Shown here piece after piece: positions 43,439-52,441 of a stretch of 64,000 nt of DNA. The translations under genes and the position numbers were made by a program. The notes below the pieces were generated by a model. It ran no database searches, had not been told where the DNA came from, and saw nothing but the letters and a program-made list of their open reading frames with translations. Numbering within the stretch: position 1 is the first letter of the stretch; every line of letters starts with the position of its first letter. The DNA is from Clostridia bacterium. Its GTDB lineage: Bacteria > Bacillota > Clostridia > Oscillospirales > Acutalibacteraceae. The stretch is from assembly GCA_017438845.1 (NCBI GenBank), contig JAFRUO010000008.1, positions 1-64,000 of the forward strand. The letters are read 5' to 3'.

Positions 43439-46099
43439 ATGGAAAACAAAGCATTAATCAAAAATGAAAACGGCGTGCTTGAAATCGGCAACGCTTATAT
43501 TGCAAGGCGTTTTACCGCTGACGGTGCGTTTAAAACCGTCGGTGTTGTAAACTGCTGTCTGCCCGATTCTTATGAGTACCGCCCCGACGGGGGAGAGGAG
43601 TTCGTCATAAGCCTTTCGGGAAGATTTAAAAAATACAGAATCACGGCTTCAATGCTTTCCGTTAAAAGCGTCAAGGCAAGGAGCACCGAAAGCGGCGCCG
43701 AGCTTATAGCTGAATTTGAACCTTACCGTATTGCCTCCGAAGAGCTTTCGGTTACCGTGCTTTACTCTCTCGGAAATTCGGATTTCTTTTTAAGGAAACA
43801 GCTTTTTATTAACAACAACGGCAGAGGTAAGCTTCGCCTTGACTCGATTGACTGCGAAAGTCTTGCTTTAAAGCCCGATTCTTTTAAGTGGAGCTGTCCC
43901 GAATGCAGTAAGGTGTTTCTTTCACCGTACCATTCACGGCTCGGTCAGCCCGTTTATTTTGACAGCTTTTTTGCGGGCTATGAGTTTCCGCTTTGCAATA
44001 ATGATATTAAAGAAAACACGGCTGTTTTGCGCCGCTTCAGCGGAAAAAGGCTCTCGGAAATCTGCCCGTCCGACAAGGGCTTTTCAGATTTTTCTGCGGT
44101 GCTCGGCTGTGCGGACGGCACGGGCTACGAAAATGTCAGAAGGGCTTTTTTTGCTTACGTCGACAGCTTTGCAATTAAGGACAGATTCACCCTTCAGTAC
44201 AATTCATGGTATGACCATATGATGGATATTGATGAGGAAAAGATTATAAGGTCCTTTACGGAAATTGAAAAGGGCATGACCACTCACGGCATAAGGCCTC
44301 TTGACGCTTATGTTATCGACGACGGTTGGAATGATTACGGCTCTGACTTCTGGAGCTTTAACGAAAAGTTCCCCGACGGGCTGAAAAAAATCAGCCGTCT
44401 TTGCAAAGCGCTCGGCTCCGACACGGGACTCTGGCTCGGACCGAGGGGCGGCTACAACTATAACCGAAGCTTTGCCAGGAGAATCGCAAGAGCAGGCAAG
44501 GGCTCGTTAAATAAAAACAGCGGCGATATCTGTGTGGCTGACAAAAAATACATTGAAAATACACTGGAGCTTATGCACGGTTATGCCGACAAATACGGTG
44601 TTTCCTACTGGAAGCTTGACGGCTTTCTGTTAAAGGGCTGTCACTCACGGCGCCACGCGCATCCCTTCGGCGGGGAGCAGGATATGTACTGCTACACAGC
44701 CTGTTGGGAGGAATGGCTTAAAGGGCTTGAAAAGCTTGCACATGACAAACCGACGCGCTTTAATCTTACCTGCTACACGCCTGCAAGTCCTTGGATATTG
44801 CGTTATGCCGAAAGCGTATGGATAGGCAACAGCGACGACGTGGGCTATCTTTCAAAGGGCAAAAACGCAGAAGAGCTCTGCGACTCCGATGCCGACAGGA
44901 TGTTAAGCTACCGTGACGGCAGATATTATGATTTCGTTAACACAAGGCAGTATCAGCTTCCGATACGTTACCTCTACAACCACGAGCCGATTTTTGCACA
45001 CAGGGCAGAGTGCGAAATGACGGACGCGCAGTTCAGAAATTATCTTTATATGCTTGCAATGCGTGGGAATACGTTGTGGGAAATGTATTTAAGCTACGAC
45101 TTAATGACGGAGAATAAGTGGCAGATACTTGCCGAGGTTACTGCTTTTGCAGAGGAAAACCATACCTTACTTCGCCGTTCCCGTCCGATTGGCGGCAACC
45201 CGGAAAACGGGGAAGCATACGGATACTCAGCATTCGACGGCGAAAGGGGCTTCCTCGCCGTGAGAAATCCGTCGAAAAGCATAAAGGAGTTTAGCTTTAC
45301 GCTTGATGAAGAATCGGGCTTTGCGAAAACGGACTGTCAGCTTTCGCTGTATGAGCTGCTTCCATCGCTTAAAAAGCACGAAGCGGTTAAACTTGGCTAC
45401 GGCTCAAAGCTTAACCTCAAAATCCCCTCGGGCGCGGTGCTTTTGTTTGAACTGGGAGGGGAACAAAGGGAGGATAAGCCTTCGCTTGTGTATGCTAAAA
45501 AGACGGGCAATAATTGCACGCTTCTTTTTGACAGACCTGTTTTGTGTGACGAAAAAAGCTTTACCTTCGAGGGTGAAGCACTTTCCTTCAGCGTAGGCTC
45601 TGACCGCAGATTGGTGACGGTTGAGGGCAAATTCCAAAACAAAGCAGACCTTACGCTTTGCGCTTCGGACGTATACGGCGGCGTACTTTCGGGTAAGCTT
45701 TCATTAAGCGATGAGACAAACGGAAAAATTACGGACGGCTCGGTTGCCGACGCCGATTTTACACTTTGCTGCACCCTTGAAAACGCACCGTCCGACGGGT
45801 TGCTTTTCTCGGTTTCAAACCGCCTTGCTGTAAGTGCGGTCAACGGCTGTATACAGCTTAATATTGCAGGCGTAAAGCTCAGAAGCAAAACCGAGATTTC
45901 GGGCAGAGAAAGCGTAGAGCTTTGCATAGTAAGAGAAAAGAATACCGCTCTCAGGCTATATATAGACTCAAAGCCCGACTGCACCGCCTATGTGCGCGGG
46001 GCAGGCTTCGGAGATATTCCCGTTAAGGATGCAAGAATGTCAAAATGTGTCGTAAAATACGATATTCTCAACAGAGCACTTGCATTCGATGAGGTTTAA
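43439..46099 (+). CDS. GH36-like (clan D) glycoside hydrolase
   Basis: An 886-residue protein without signal peptide, so likely cytoplasmic. The N-terminal third is a beta-sandwich, the centre (about 250-560) a TIM barrel with AYVIDDGWNDYGSDF, GLWLGPRGGYNY and YWKLDGFLLKGC; Asp394 in KLDGF is the candidate nucleophile. The last 230 residues form further beta domains. The layout fits alpha-galactosidase or raffinose-family hydrolases, though the exact sugar is not clear. With the GH31 enzyme and the aldose epimerase it points to oligosaccharide use. Confidence 0.75.
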   Translation: MENKALIKNENGVLEIGNAYIARRFTADGAFKTVGVVNCCLPDSYEYRPDGGEEFVISLSGRFKKYRITASMLSVKSVKARSTESGAELIAEFEPYRIASEELSVTVLYSLGNSDFFLRKQLFINNNGRGKLRLDSIDCESLALKPDSFKWSCPECSKVFLSPYHSRLGQPVYFDSFFAGYEFPLCNNDIKENTAVLRRFSGKRLSEICPSDKGFSDFSAVLGCADGTGYENVRRAFFAYVDSFAIKDRFTLQYNSWYDHMMDIDEEKIIRSFTEIEKGMTTHGIRPLDAYVIDDGWNDYGSDFWSFNEKFPDGLKKISRLCKALGSDTGLWLGPRGGYNYNRSFARRIARAGKGSLNKNSGDICVADKKYIENTLELMHGYADKYGVSYWKLDGFLLKGCHSRRHAHPFGGEQDMYCYTACWEEWLKGLEKLAHDKPTRFNLTCYTPASPWILRYAESVWIGNSDDVGYLSKGKNAEELCDSDADRMLSYRDGRYYDFVNTRQYQLPIRYLYNHEPIFAHRAECEMTDAQFRNYLYMLAMRGNTLWEMYLSYDLMTENKWQILAEVTAFAEENHTLLRRSRPIGGNPENGEAYGYSAFDGERGFLAVRNPSKSIKEFSFTLDEESGFAKTDCQLSLYELLPSLKKHEAVKLGYGSKLNLKIPSGAVLLFELGGEQREDKPSLVYAKKTGNNCTLLFDRPVLCDEKSFTFEGEALSFSVGSDRRLVTVEGKFQNKADLTLCASDVYGGVLSGKLSLSDETNGKITDGSVADADFTLCCTLENAPSDGLLFSVSNRLAVSAVNGCIQLNIAGVKLRSKTEISGRESVELCIVREKNTALRLYIDSKPDCTAYVRGAGFGDIPVKDARMSKCVVKYDILNRALAFDEV

Positions 46100-46136
46100 T
46101 TGTATAATATAAAGGATAACCGAAAGGAGTGACGGC

Positions 46137-47096
46137 ATGAATACGTTAGAGCTTATTGTTCCCTGCTTTAATGAGGAGGAGGCTTTGCCTGCGTTTTATG
46201 AAAGCGTTGCTCCCGTCCTTTCTTCCTTAAAGGGAGTCAATGCGTCGTTTATCTTTGTCGATGACGGAAGCCGTGACAATACCCTCGGAGCAATCAAAGA
46301 CTTTTGCCGTAAGGACGGAAAGTCAAAATACATTTCCTTCTCACGCAATTTCGGCAAGGAGGCGGCGATGCTCGCAGGCATGAAAATGTCGAGGGCGGAC
46401 TTTGTCGGTATTATTGACGCCGACCTTCAGCACAGTCCCGAGCTTATTTCCGATATGCTTAAAGCGGTAACCGAAGAGGATTATGACATTGCCGCCGCAA
46501 GAAGGCTTGACCGCAGGGGAGAGGCAAGGATTAAAAGCGCATTTTCACGCTCGTTTTACAAGCTGATTAACAAAATCTCCGACGCCGACATTGAAGACGG
46601 AGCGCAGGATTTCCGTATTATGAAGCGCAAGGTCGTAGAGGCAATCGTTTCAATGCCCGAATACAACCGCTTTTCAAAGGGTATCTTTTCCTGGGTCGGT
46701 TTTAAGACAAAATGGTTTGAACACGAAAACAGAGAGAGGGTTGCGGGTAAAACCAAGTGGTCCTTCTGGAAGCTGTTTTCTTACGCTGTCGACGGCATAA
46801 TCGGCTTTTCGACCGCACCGCTTAAAATTTCACTCATTATCGGCACCTGCACCAGCATTTTGGGCTTCCTGTATGCGCTTTACACAATAGTTAAAACGCT
46901 TATCTTCGGTGCGGATGTCAAGGGTTATCCGTCAATTATCTGTGCAATACTGATTGTCGGCGGACTGATTCTTATCTCGCTCGGAATCACCGGCGAATAT
47001 GTCGCAAGAATGTATATGGAGGTCAAAAACAGACCTGATTATATAATTAACGAAACAAATATTATACCCGACAGAGGGTATTTCAAAGGAGAGTAA
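46137..47096 (+). CDS. family 2 glycosyltransferase, undecaprenyl-phosphate type
   Basis: A 319-residue membrane protein. The GT-A domain has LIVPCFNEEEALPAFYE, the D-x-D-like VDDGSRD and IDADLQHSPE and QDFRIMKR; two C-terminal helices (about 232-300) anchor it. It resembles GtrB/DPM1-type enzymes that charge undecaprenyl phosphate with glucose or a related sugar for surface glycan decoration. A partner flippase is not adjacent. GGAG precedes the start, 37 bases after the GH36 gene. Confidence 0.88.
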   Translation: MNTLELIVPCFNEEEALPAFYESVAPVLSSLKGVNASFIFVDDGSRDNTLGAIKDFCRKDGKSKYISFSRNFGKEAAMLAGMKMSRADFVGIIDADLQHSPELISDMLKAVTEEDYDIAAARRLDRRGEARIKSAFSRSFYKLINKISDADIEDGAQDFRIMKRKVVEAIVSMPEYNRFSKGIFSWVGFKTKWFEHENRERVAGKTKWSFWKLFSYAVDGIIGFSTAPLKISLIIGTCTSILGFLYALYTIVKTLIFGADVKGYPSIICAILIVGGLILISLGITGEYVARMYMEVKNRPDYIINETNIIPDRGYFKGE

Positions 47097-47099
47097 ATT

Positions 47100-47303
47100 A
47101 TGACAGAAATTACAAAGGATATGACCATAGGCGATATTTTAGACGAAAACAGGGAAACCGTGCCCTTCTTCCTTGAAATGGGTATGCACTGTCTCGGCTG
47201 CCCCGCTTCAAGAGGCGAAACGGTAGAGGAGGCATGTATGGTACACGGCGTTGACGCCGACGAGCTTGTAAATAAAATTAACGCCTTCCTCGCTTCCAAA
47301 TAA
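47100..47303 (+). CDS. DUF1858 family protein
   Basis: A 67-residue protein with the DUF1858 signature: TIGDILDENRETVPFFLEMGMHCLGCPAS, ending in a C-x-x-C motif that could bind metal or be redox active. Similar domains occur alone or at the start of hybrid-cluster and ScdA-like proteins. It begins 3 bases after the GT2 gene. Confidence 0.88.
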   Translation: MTEITKDMTIGDILDENRETVPFFLEMGMHCLGCPASRGETVEEACMVHGVDADELVNKINAFLASK

Positions 47304-47308
47304 AAAAG

Positions 47309-47336
47309 GAGCAGGGCGAAAAGCCCTGCATTTTTT
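47309..47336 (+). terminator. terminator after the DUF1858 gene
   Basis: GCAGGGC and GCCCTGC arms around GAAAA, followed by six T. trmK begins 5 bases later, so trmK must be read from readthrough or an undetected promoter. Confidence 0.85.
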
Positions 47337-47341
47337 AAGCT

Positions 47342-48001
47342 ATGGTAAAACTAACCGAAAGACTTAAATGCGTGGCAGAGCTTATCAACCCGTGCGACAG
47401 CTTTATCGACATCGGCACGGACCACGCATATCTTCCCGCATATCTTGTCAGTCAGAACATAATAAAACACGCAATCGCCGGCGACATCGCCCCCAACCCT
47501 CTTAAAAACGCTAAAAAAACCGTTAAACGCGAAGGGCTTGAGGACGTTGTTGAACTGCGTCTTTCCGACGGTTTTGACGAAATCGGTCCCGATGAAGGCA
47601 CGGAAATTGCAATTGCAGGGCTCGGCGGACTGATGATAGCGGAAATGCTCAACAAAACCGAGTGGCTGCGTGACGAAAAATACCACCTTGTAATTCAGCC
47701 GATGACTCACTTTGAGGACGTGCGCTTTGCGCTCAACAACAACGGCTTTACGGTTGAAAAGGAAATGGCGGTTGCCGAGGGCAGAAGACTTTACCTCGTG
47801 CTGTCGGCACGGTATTGCGGAAAGGTTGAAAAAAGACCGCTTCACTGGTATTACATAGGCTCGCTTCACGAAAGCGACAGACTGACCGACCGTCAGTTTG
47901 CCGAAAGGGTTAAGAAAAGCCTTTACAAAAAATATAAGGGCACTGACGATGAAATTACACTTGAAATATTAAGGAGCATCGAAAATGGCAAGGGTAAGTG
48001 A
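47342..48001 (+). CDS. trmK: tRNA (adenine-22-N1)-methyltransferase
   Basis: A 219-residue Rossmann methyltransferase. IDIGTDHAYLP is the SAM-binding motif and IAGLGGLMI the conserved catalytic region of TrmK. It makes m1A22 in tRNA. It overlaps the Nif3 gene by 17 bases, the usual Firmicutes pair. Confidence 0.93.
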   Translation: MVKLTERLKCVAELINPCDSFIDIGTDHAYLPAYLVSQNIIKHAIAGDIAPNPLKNAKKTVKREGLEDVVELRLSDGFDEIGPDEGTEIAIAGLGGLMIAEMLNKTEWLRDEKYHLVIQPMTHFEDVRFALNNNGFTVEKEMAVAEGRRLYLVLSARYCGKVEKRPLHWYYIGSLHESDRLTDRQFAERVKKSLYKKYKGTDDEITLEILRSIENGKGK

Positions 48002-48728
48002 TTTTTATTCCTATATTGACAGCTTTGCGCCGTTTTCCTCTCAGGAGGAATGGGATAACAGCGGCTTTCTTGTCGGAGAAGCCGACAGGGAGGTAACTGC
48101 GGTTACGGTCTGCCTTGACGTCACCGAAGAGGTGATAAGGCAGGCGGCGGACAACGGCTGTGAGCTTATAGTATCGCATCACCCCGTTATCTTCAACGCT
48201 CAGAAAAGCATAACCGACCGAAACCCTGCCTACCTTTGTGCAAGGCTTGGGATTTCCGTTATATCCGCTCATACCTGCTACGACTTCGCTTTTGGCGGAG
48301 TAAGCGATATTTTAGCCGAAGCCGCAGGACTCAAAAACATAAGGAAGTCGGTTTCGGGCGAATTTACGCTTGGCGAAACGGACTGTGAAACTGCGGAAGA
48401 GCTTGCAAAAAAAGTAAAGAGCGCATTAGGCTGTGAAATTCAGCTTTGCTTAAAGGGCAAGAACGTAAATACCGTCGGAGTTTGCGGCGGAGCAGGCTCG
48501 GACTTTGTTTTGGACGCAAGGAACGAGGGGGCGGACGCCTTTCTTACGGGCGAAGCTAAGCACCACGAATTTCTTGACGCGGTACAAAACGGCATAAGCC
48601 TTATTTGTGCAGGCCATTTTGAAACCGAAATCATTTCCGTAATGCCTCTTGCAAAAAGACTTCAAGAGCATTTCGGTACGGTTAAAGTATTCACTGCCCG
48701 TGAAAAATCACCTATTGAACACATTTAA
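47985..48728 (+). CDS. Nif3-like dinuclear metal centre protein
   Basis: A 247-residue NIF3 family protein with ELIVSHHPVIF, the metal-binding His pair, SAHTCYDFAFGG and the C-terminal LICAGHFETE. It is often labelled GTP cyclohydrolase 1 type 2, but its function is unsettled. It is coupled to trmK and followed 2 bases later by rqcH. Confidence 0.92.
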   Translation: MARVSDFYSYIDSFAPFSSQEEWDNSGFLVGEADREVTAVTVCLDVTEEVIRQAADNGCELIVSHHPVIFNAQKSITDRNPAYLCARLGISVISAHTCYDFAFGGVSDILAEAAGLKNIRKSVSGEFTLGETDCETAEELAKKVKSALGCEIQLCLKGKNVNTVGVCGGAGSDFVLDARNEGADAFLTGEAKHHEFLDAVQNGISLICAGHFETEIISVMPLAKRLQEHFGTVKVFTAREKSPIEHI

Positions 48729-48730
48729 TT

Positions 48731-50476
48731 ATGGCACTTGACGGAATTACATTACATTTTATAACAGAGGAGCTTAAAGAAAAAATTCTCCTTTCCAAGG
48801 TGGAAAAAATATATCAGCCCTCAAAATGCGAGCTTGTGTTTTTAATGAGAACACGGGCAGGGGCTTTTCGGCTTTATATGTCGGCTCAGGCAATTTCGCC
48901 GAGAATACAGCTGACGGCTTTTACACCCGAAAATCCGCAAAAGCCGCCAATGCTCTGTATGCTTTTCAGAAAACGGCTTACGGGAGCGGTGCTTGAGGAA
49001 ATCGAACAGTTTTCACTCGACAGGGTTTTGCGCCTTAAGTTTAACTGTACTAATGAAATCGGCGACAGACAGACGCTGTTTTTGTATATTGAAATAATGG
49101 CTCAGCGAAGCAACATTGTGCTGACCGACGCCGAGGATATTATTATTGACGCAGTAAAAAGGGTGGACGAAACCAAGTCCACCTACCGTGAAATTCTGCC
49201 GGGCTTAAAATATCTGCTTCCGCCTTCGCAGGGCAAGCTCGATATTACAACAAGCTCGGAGGACGAGCTTGTTGAGGCAGTGCTTTCGCACGGCTCTAAA
49301 AAGCTTTCTGCGGCGGTACTCAACTCTGTTACGGGCGTTTCCCCGATTGTCGCAAGAGAGCTCGCTTACAGAAGCTGCGGTGACGATATTCAGACCGATT
49401 TAATTACGCCCGACGGAAGGCAAAGGCTTTCGGAGTGCTTCTCTTTAGTAAAAAACATCATTATTAACGGCGAGGCATTGCCCTGTGCGGTTTTTGACAG
49501 TGACCGAAAGCCCGTTGATTTTTCTTTCTTTGACATAACTCAGTACGGCGATGCGCTCAGCAAAAAACAGTTTGACAGCTTTTCGGAGCTTCTTGATGAA
49601 TTTTGCTTTGAAAAGGACAGACTGCTTCGCATTAAAAACCGTGCCGGAGATCTTTTAAAGCTGCTTTCAAACACCAGGGAGCGGATATTGCGAAAAATCA
49701 ACCTCCAGAAGGCTCAGCTTGAAAAATGCGCCGACAAGGAGCAGCTTCGTATCTGCGCCGAGCTTATCGGCTCAAACCTTTACAGGCTTGAAAAGGGCGC
49801 GGCGTTTTATGACCTTGAGAATTATTATGACGGCGGAAAAATGCTTCGTATATCAGCCAACCCTGCGCTGACTCCCGTGCAGAATTCGCAGAAATATTAC
49901 AAGGATTACCGCAAGGCGGTCACAGCGGAAAAAATGCTTGACGACCTGATTGACAGCGCCGAACAGGAGCTTTCGTATATTGATTCCGTGCTTGACAGTC
50001 TTTCAAGGGCTGACACCGAGGCGGAGATTTCCGAAATCAGGCAGGAGCTTATAGGTGCAGGCTACTTAAGAAGCCGCTCAAAGGACAAAATCAAGCTTCC
50101 CAAAACGCTTCCGCCGTATGAGTTTACGACGAGCGACGGCTTTAAGGTGCTGGTCGGGCGCAACAATTTTCAGAACGATAAGCTCACCTTCAAGACCGCG
50201 AAGAATTATGATATGTGGCTTCACACGCAGTCGTTTGCAGGCTCGCATACAATTATCGTTTCCGATAACCGTGAAATCACCGACACCGCGATTTTTGAAG
50301 CCGCAAGAATAGCCGCAGGCTTCAGCTCGGCAAGCGAGGCGTACAAGGTCCCCGTTGACTACACGCTTGTTAAGAACCTTAAAAAACCGCCTAACTCAAG
50401 ACCGGGCAAGGTGATTTATCACGTTTATAACACAATCTATGTTGAACCTTTAAAGAGGGAGAGAGAACAAAAATGA
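48731..50476 (+). CDS. rqcH: ribosome quality control factor RqcH (NFACT family)
   Basis: A 581-residue NFACT protein. NFACT-N opens with GITLHFITEELKEKIL; the functional Asp-Arg pair is in SLDRVLRLKF; a coiled coil covers about 290-430; NFACT-R has GFKVLVGRNNFQNDKLTF and MWLHTQSFAGSHTIIV. It binds stalled 50S subunits and adds Ala tails. Older records call it a fibronectin-binding protein. It overlaps the next gene by 4 bases (ATGA). Confidence 0.93.
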   Translation: MALDGITLHFITEELKEKILLSKVEKIYQPSKCELVFLMRTRAGAFRLYMSAQAISPRIQLTAFTPENPQKPPMLCMLFRKRLTGAVLEEIEQFSLDRVLRLKFNCTNEIGDRQTLFLYIEIMAQRSNIVLTDAEDIIIDAVKRVDETKSTYREILPGLKYLLPPSQGKLDITTSSEDELVEAVLSHGSKKLSAAVLNSVTGVSPIVARELAYRSCGDDIQTDLITPDGRQRLSECFSLVKNIIINGEALPCAVFDSDRKPVDFSFFDITQYGDALSKKQFDSFSELLDEFCFEKDRLLRIKNRAGDLLKLLSNTRERILRKINLQKAQLEKCADKEQLRICAELIGSNLYRLEKGAAFYDLENYYDGGKMLRISANPALTPVQNSQKYYKDYRKAVTAEKMLDDLIDSAEQELSYIDSVLDSLSRADTEAEISEIRQELIGAGYLRSRSKDKIKLPKTLPPYEFTTSDGFKVLVGRNNFQNDKLTFKTAKNYDMWLHTQSFAGSHTIIVSDNREITDTAIFEAARIAAGFSSASEAYKVPVDYTLVKNLKKPPNSRPGKVIYHVYNTIYVEPLKREREQK

Positions 50477-51303
50477 AAAAACTGATTTCCGTAATAAGTC
50501 TTATGACTGCCGTTTTAATGCTTTCGACCGTATTCTGCTTTGCCGCAGAATACAGCTGTACGCTCAATTGCTCGTCCGACAAGGCGAAGGAGGGCGATGA
50601 GGTAAGCTTCAGCGTAGATGTCGGCGATGGCTTGTCGGGACTTGAGGCGTATGTTTACTATGACACCGACTGCTTTGAGTTTGTTTCGGGCGAGGAGGGC
50701 AGTGTTATGATGACTGCCGCCAACACCAAAAATCCGGGACAGATTCACATTGCAAGCGCCGCCATGGGCGCAACAAAGGCGGGCACCGTTTACTCGTTTA
50801 ACTTAAAGCTTATAAAGCAGGGCGGTAAGGTCAGCCTGAAGGTGGTTGACGCCACCGACGACAACGACAAAAATGTTGCGGTAAGCCTTAACAATACCGA
50901 AATCAGCTTCTCGTCCTCCGGTAAGGCGGACAAGCAGGAAACACCCAAAAGCGAACAGGAGGTTAACGAGATAGTAAGCCCTGAAAAAGGCGGTCAGAGT
51001 GATGCGGTCAAAAACGATGAGGCGGTGACCGATGCTTCGGGCAAGCCGATTGAAGGCTCAACCTACTTAACGGGTCAGGGCGCACAGGAGGCAAAGACTG
51101 ACGGTGAGGACGGCGAAGCCGAAGAAAAGGGAGAGGACACCAAGCTCGGAATCACCGCGGCGGTTACGGTCGGCGTGCTGTCTCTTGCGGCGGTTATAGT
51201 ACTGATTATCAGAAAGAAAACAGCCGGTGAAAATAATGCCTCGGCAGCCGATGAGGCAGAAAAAAACGGCAGTGAAAGCTCAGAGGATAACAGCGAATTA
51301 TAA
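50473..51303 (+). CDS. membrane-anchored cohesin-like surface protein
   Basis: A 276-residue protein with a signal peptide (1-23), a cohesin-like domain (about 25-150: EGDEVSFSVDVGDGLSGLEAYVYYDTDCFEFV), a Glu/Lys/Asp-rich linker and a membrane helix (about 220-242) with a charged cytoplasmic tail of about 30 residues. It holds one cohesin module on the membrane. Its start overlaps the end of rqcH, an odd partner. The next gene encodes a similar cohesin protein with a wall-sorting signal. Confidence 0.78.
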   Translation: MKKLISVISLMTAVLMLSTVFCFAAEYSCTLNCSSDKAKEGDEVSFSVDVGDGLSGLEAYVYYDTDCFEFVSGEEGSVMMTAANTKNPGQIHIASAAMGATKAGTVYSFNLKLIKQGGKVSLKVVDATDDNDKNVAVSLNNTEISFSSSGKADKQETPKSEQEVNEIVSPEKGGQSDAVKNDEAVTDASGKPIEGSTYLTGQGAQEAKTDGEDGEAEEKGEDTKLGITAAVTVGVLSLAAVIVLIIRKKTAGENNASAADEAEKNGSESSEDNSEL

Positions 51304-51329
51304 TCTTTTAGAAAAATGCTCTTTTGATA

Positions 51330-51358
51330 TTGACAATTCAAATTAAATATAGTATTAT
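51330..51358 (+). promoter_or_regulatory. promoter of the wall-anchored cohesin gene
   Basis: TTGACA (51330-51335), 17 bases, TATTAT (51353-51358), a near-consensus promoter. A 14-base perfect palindrome GCCGTGTACACGGC (51413-51426) lies in the leader. Confidence 0.72.
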
Positions 51359-51449
51359 TTATTTAAATAGTTATAGGTTAATTTATGCCCTTTGCTATTA
51401 GACTACAAATTAAGCCGTGTACACGGCAAAGAAAAAGGCGGTAAAAACA

Positions 51450-52112
51450 ATGAAAAAAGTTCTTTCAGTTCTCGTAGCAGTTCTTCTTGTTGCATCAGCT
51501 TGCGTTCCTGCATTTGCAGCGGACGAAATCGTTATGACTCCCTCAGTTACAGAGGCTAAGGTCGGCGATGTTGTTACTATCAACTTTGACATTGCCGAGG
51601 GTTACACAGGTGTTACAGGCTCCATCAAATATGACCCCAACTATTTTGAGTATGTTGAGGATTCGGCTACTGCTACCGACTTAATGGTTACAGAGCTTAA
51701 CGACGGCATCGAAGGCGAAATCAAAGCGGCTTCCGCTAAGACTGAGCCCGCAGAGGCAGGCACACTTTTCTCAGCTCAGTTCAAGGTTAAGAAGGTTAAC
51801 GGTGAGTTCACCGCAGAGCTTGAAAAGCTTATCGACGAAAACGACAACGATGTAGCGGATACCGTTACAATCGCTCCCGTTGTTATCGCAGCTAAGGCTG
51901 ACGAGTCAACAACAAAGGCTTCCGATGAAACCACAACTAAGGCAGCAGAGCCCACAACAAAGGCTACTCCTTCAAGCAGCGGCTCAAAGAAAAGCAGCAA
52001 CTCCACAAAGAACCCCAAGACAGGCGGCGTTCAGGTAATCGGCAGTGCAGCTGCAGTTCTCGTTGCTTCCGCATTCGTTGCATACACAATGAAGAAAAAG
52101 ATTGAAGACTGA
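51450..52112 (+). CDS. cohesin-domain cell-wall protein with sortase-type signal
   Basis: A 220-residue protein. Signal peptide 1-23 (cleavage after AFA), cohesin domain about 24-150 (VTEAKVGDVVTINFDIAEGYTGVTGSIKYDPNYFEYVED), a Thr/Lys-rich linker (repeats of EPTTKA type), then NPKTGG, a hydrophobic helix and a KKK tail. NPKTG resembles a class B-type sortase motif. It should display one cohesin on the wall. The open frame has an upstream ATG at 51417, but the ATG at 51450 gives a normal signal peptide. A terminator follows. Confidence 0.82.
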   Translation: MKKVLSVLVAVLLVASACVPAFAADEIVMTPSVTEAKVGDVVTINFDIAEGYTGVTGSIKYDPNYFEYVEDSATATDLMVTELNDGIEGEIKAASAKTEPAEAGTLFSAQFKVKKVNGEFTAELEKLIDENDNDVADTVTIAPVVIAAKADESTTKASDETTTKAAEPTTKATPSSSGSKKSSNSTKNPKTGGVQVIGSAAAVLVASAFVAYTMKKKIED

Positions 52113-52132
52113 GAATTGAACACTTAAATATT

Positions 52133-52165
52133 AAGGCGTTCCGTAAGGAGCGCCTTTATTTTTTT
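52133..52165 (+). terminator. terminator of the cohesin gene
   Basis: AAGGCGTTCC and GGAGCGCCTT arms around GTAA, followed by a T-rich tract. Confidence 0.88.
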
Positions 52166-52167
52166 AT

Positions 52168-52203
52168 TTATAAAAAAAGAAACGCACTTAGGCGTTTCTT
52201 TTT
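52168..52203. terminator. bidirectional terminator beside the structured RNA
   Basis: AAAAAGAAACGC and GCGTTTCTTTTT arms around ACTTAG, with A/T runs on both sides. On the minus strand it follows the structured RNA candidate directly. Confidence 0.82.
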
Positions 52204-52214
52204 AACTGTTTTTC

Positions 52215-52435
52215 TTTTCTAACTAAAACCCACCCGACCGTAGCCGGTCAGTAATAACCTGCATGTTAAAGCAGGTGGGTGCCGGACGGATACTTACGTA
52301 TGCTCCCAACTTCCGTTTGCACGGGAGGTCTGCTCCACAGTACCCTGAACCTTAGCTCCCATTAAAAATGTGTTGGGTTAATAATAACCGGACATTTATC
52401 GCATCGGGCAGGCGTTATTAGTTTGTCATAAACAG
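52215..52435 (-). ncRNA. structured noncoding RNA candidate (raiA- or 6S-like, class not settled)
   Basis: The gap between the cohesin gene and the DUF1292 gene codes for nothing but is full of pairings: 52228-52232 with 52276-52280, hairpins 52236-52240/52245-52249 and 52258-52262/52271-52275, 52286-52290 with 52312-52316, crossing 52303-52307 with 52323-52327 (a pseudoknot), and 52382-52388 with 52414-52420. Longer-range pairs are 52233-52237 with 52404-52408 and 52244-52248 with 52387-52391. The minus strand is favoured because a terminator with seven T follows in that direction. Size (about 200 bases) and pseudoknots suggest the raiA motif of Firmicutes; a 6S RNA is an alternative. Confidence 0.6.
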
Positions 52436-52441
52436 TAAGAT

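Noticed and set aside
45397-45984. 195-residue open frame antisense to the GH36 gene
   Set aside because: Ser-rich complement of a coding sequence with no promoter, ribosome site or family signature.
48731-50476. Fibronectin-binding surface protein
   Set aside because: No signal peptide or anchor; the NFACT domain order and Asp-Arg motif show it is the ribosome quality control factor RqcH.
52215-52435. Coding gene or group II intron in the cohesin/DUF1292 gap
   Set aside because: No open frame with start signal and no domain V/VI or reverse transcriptase; a structured RNA fits better.
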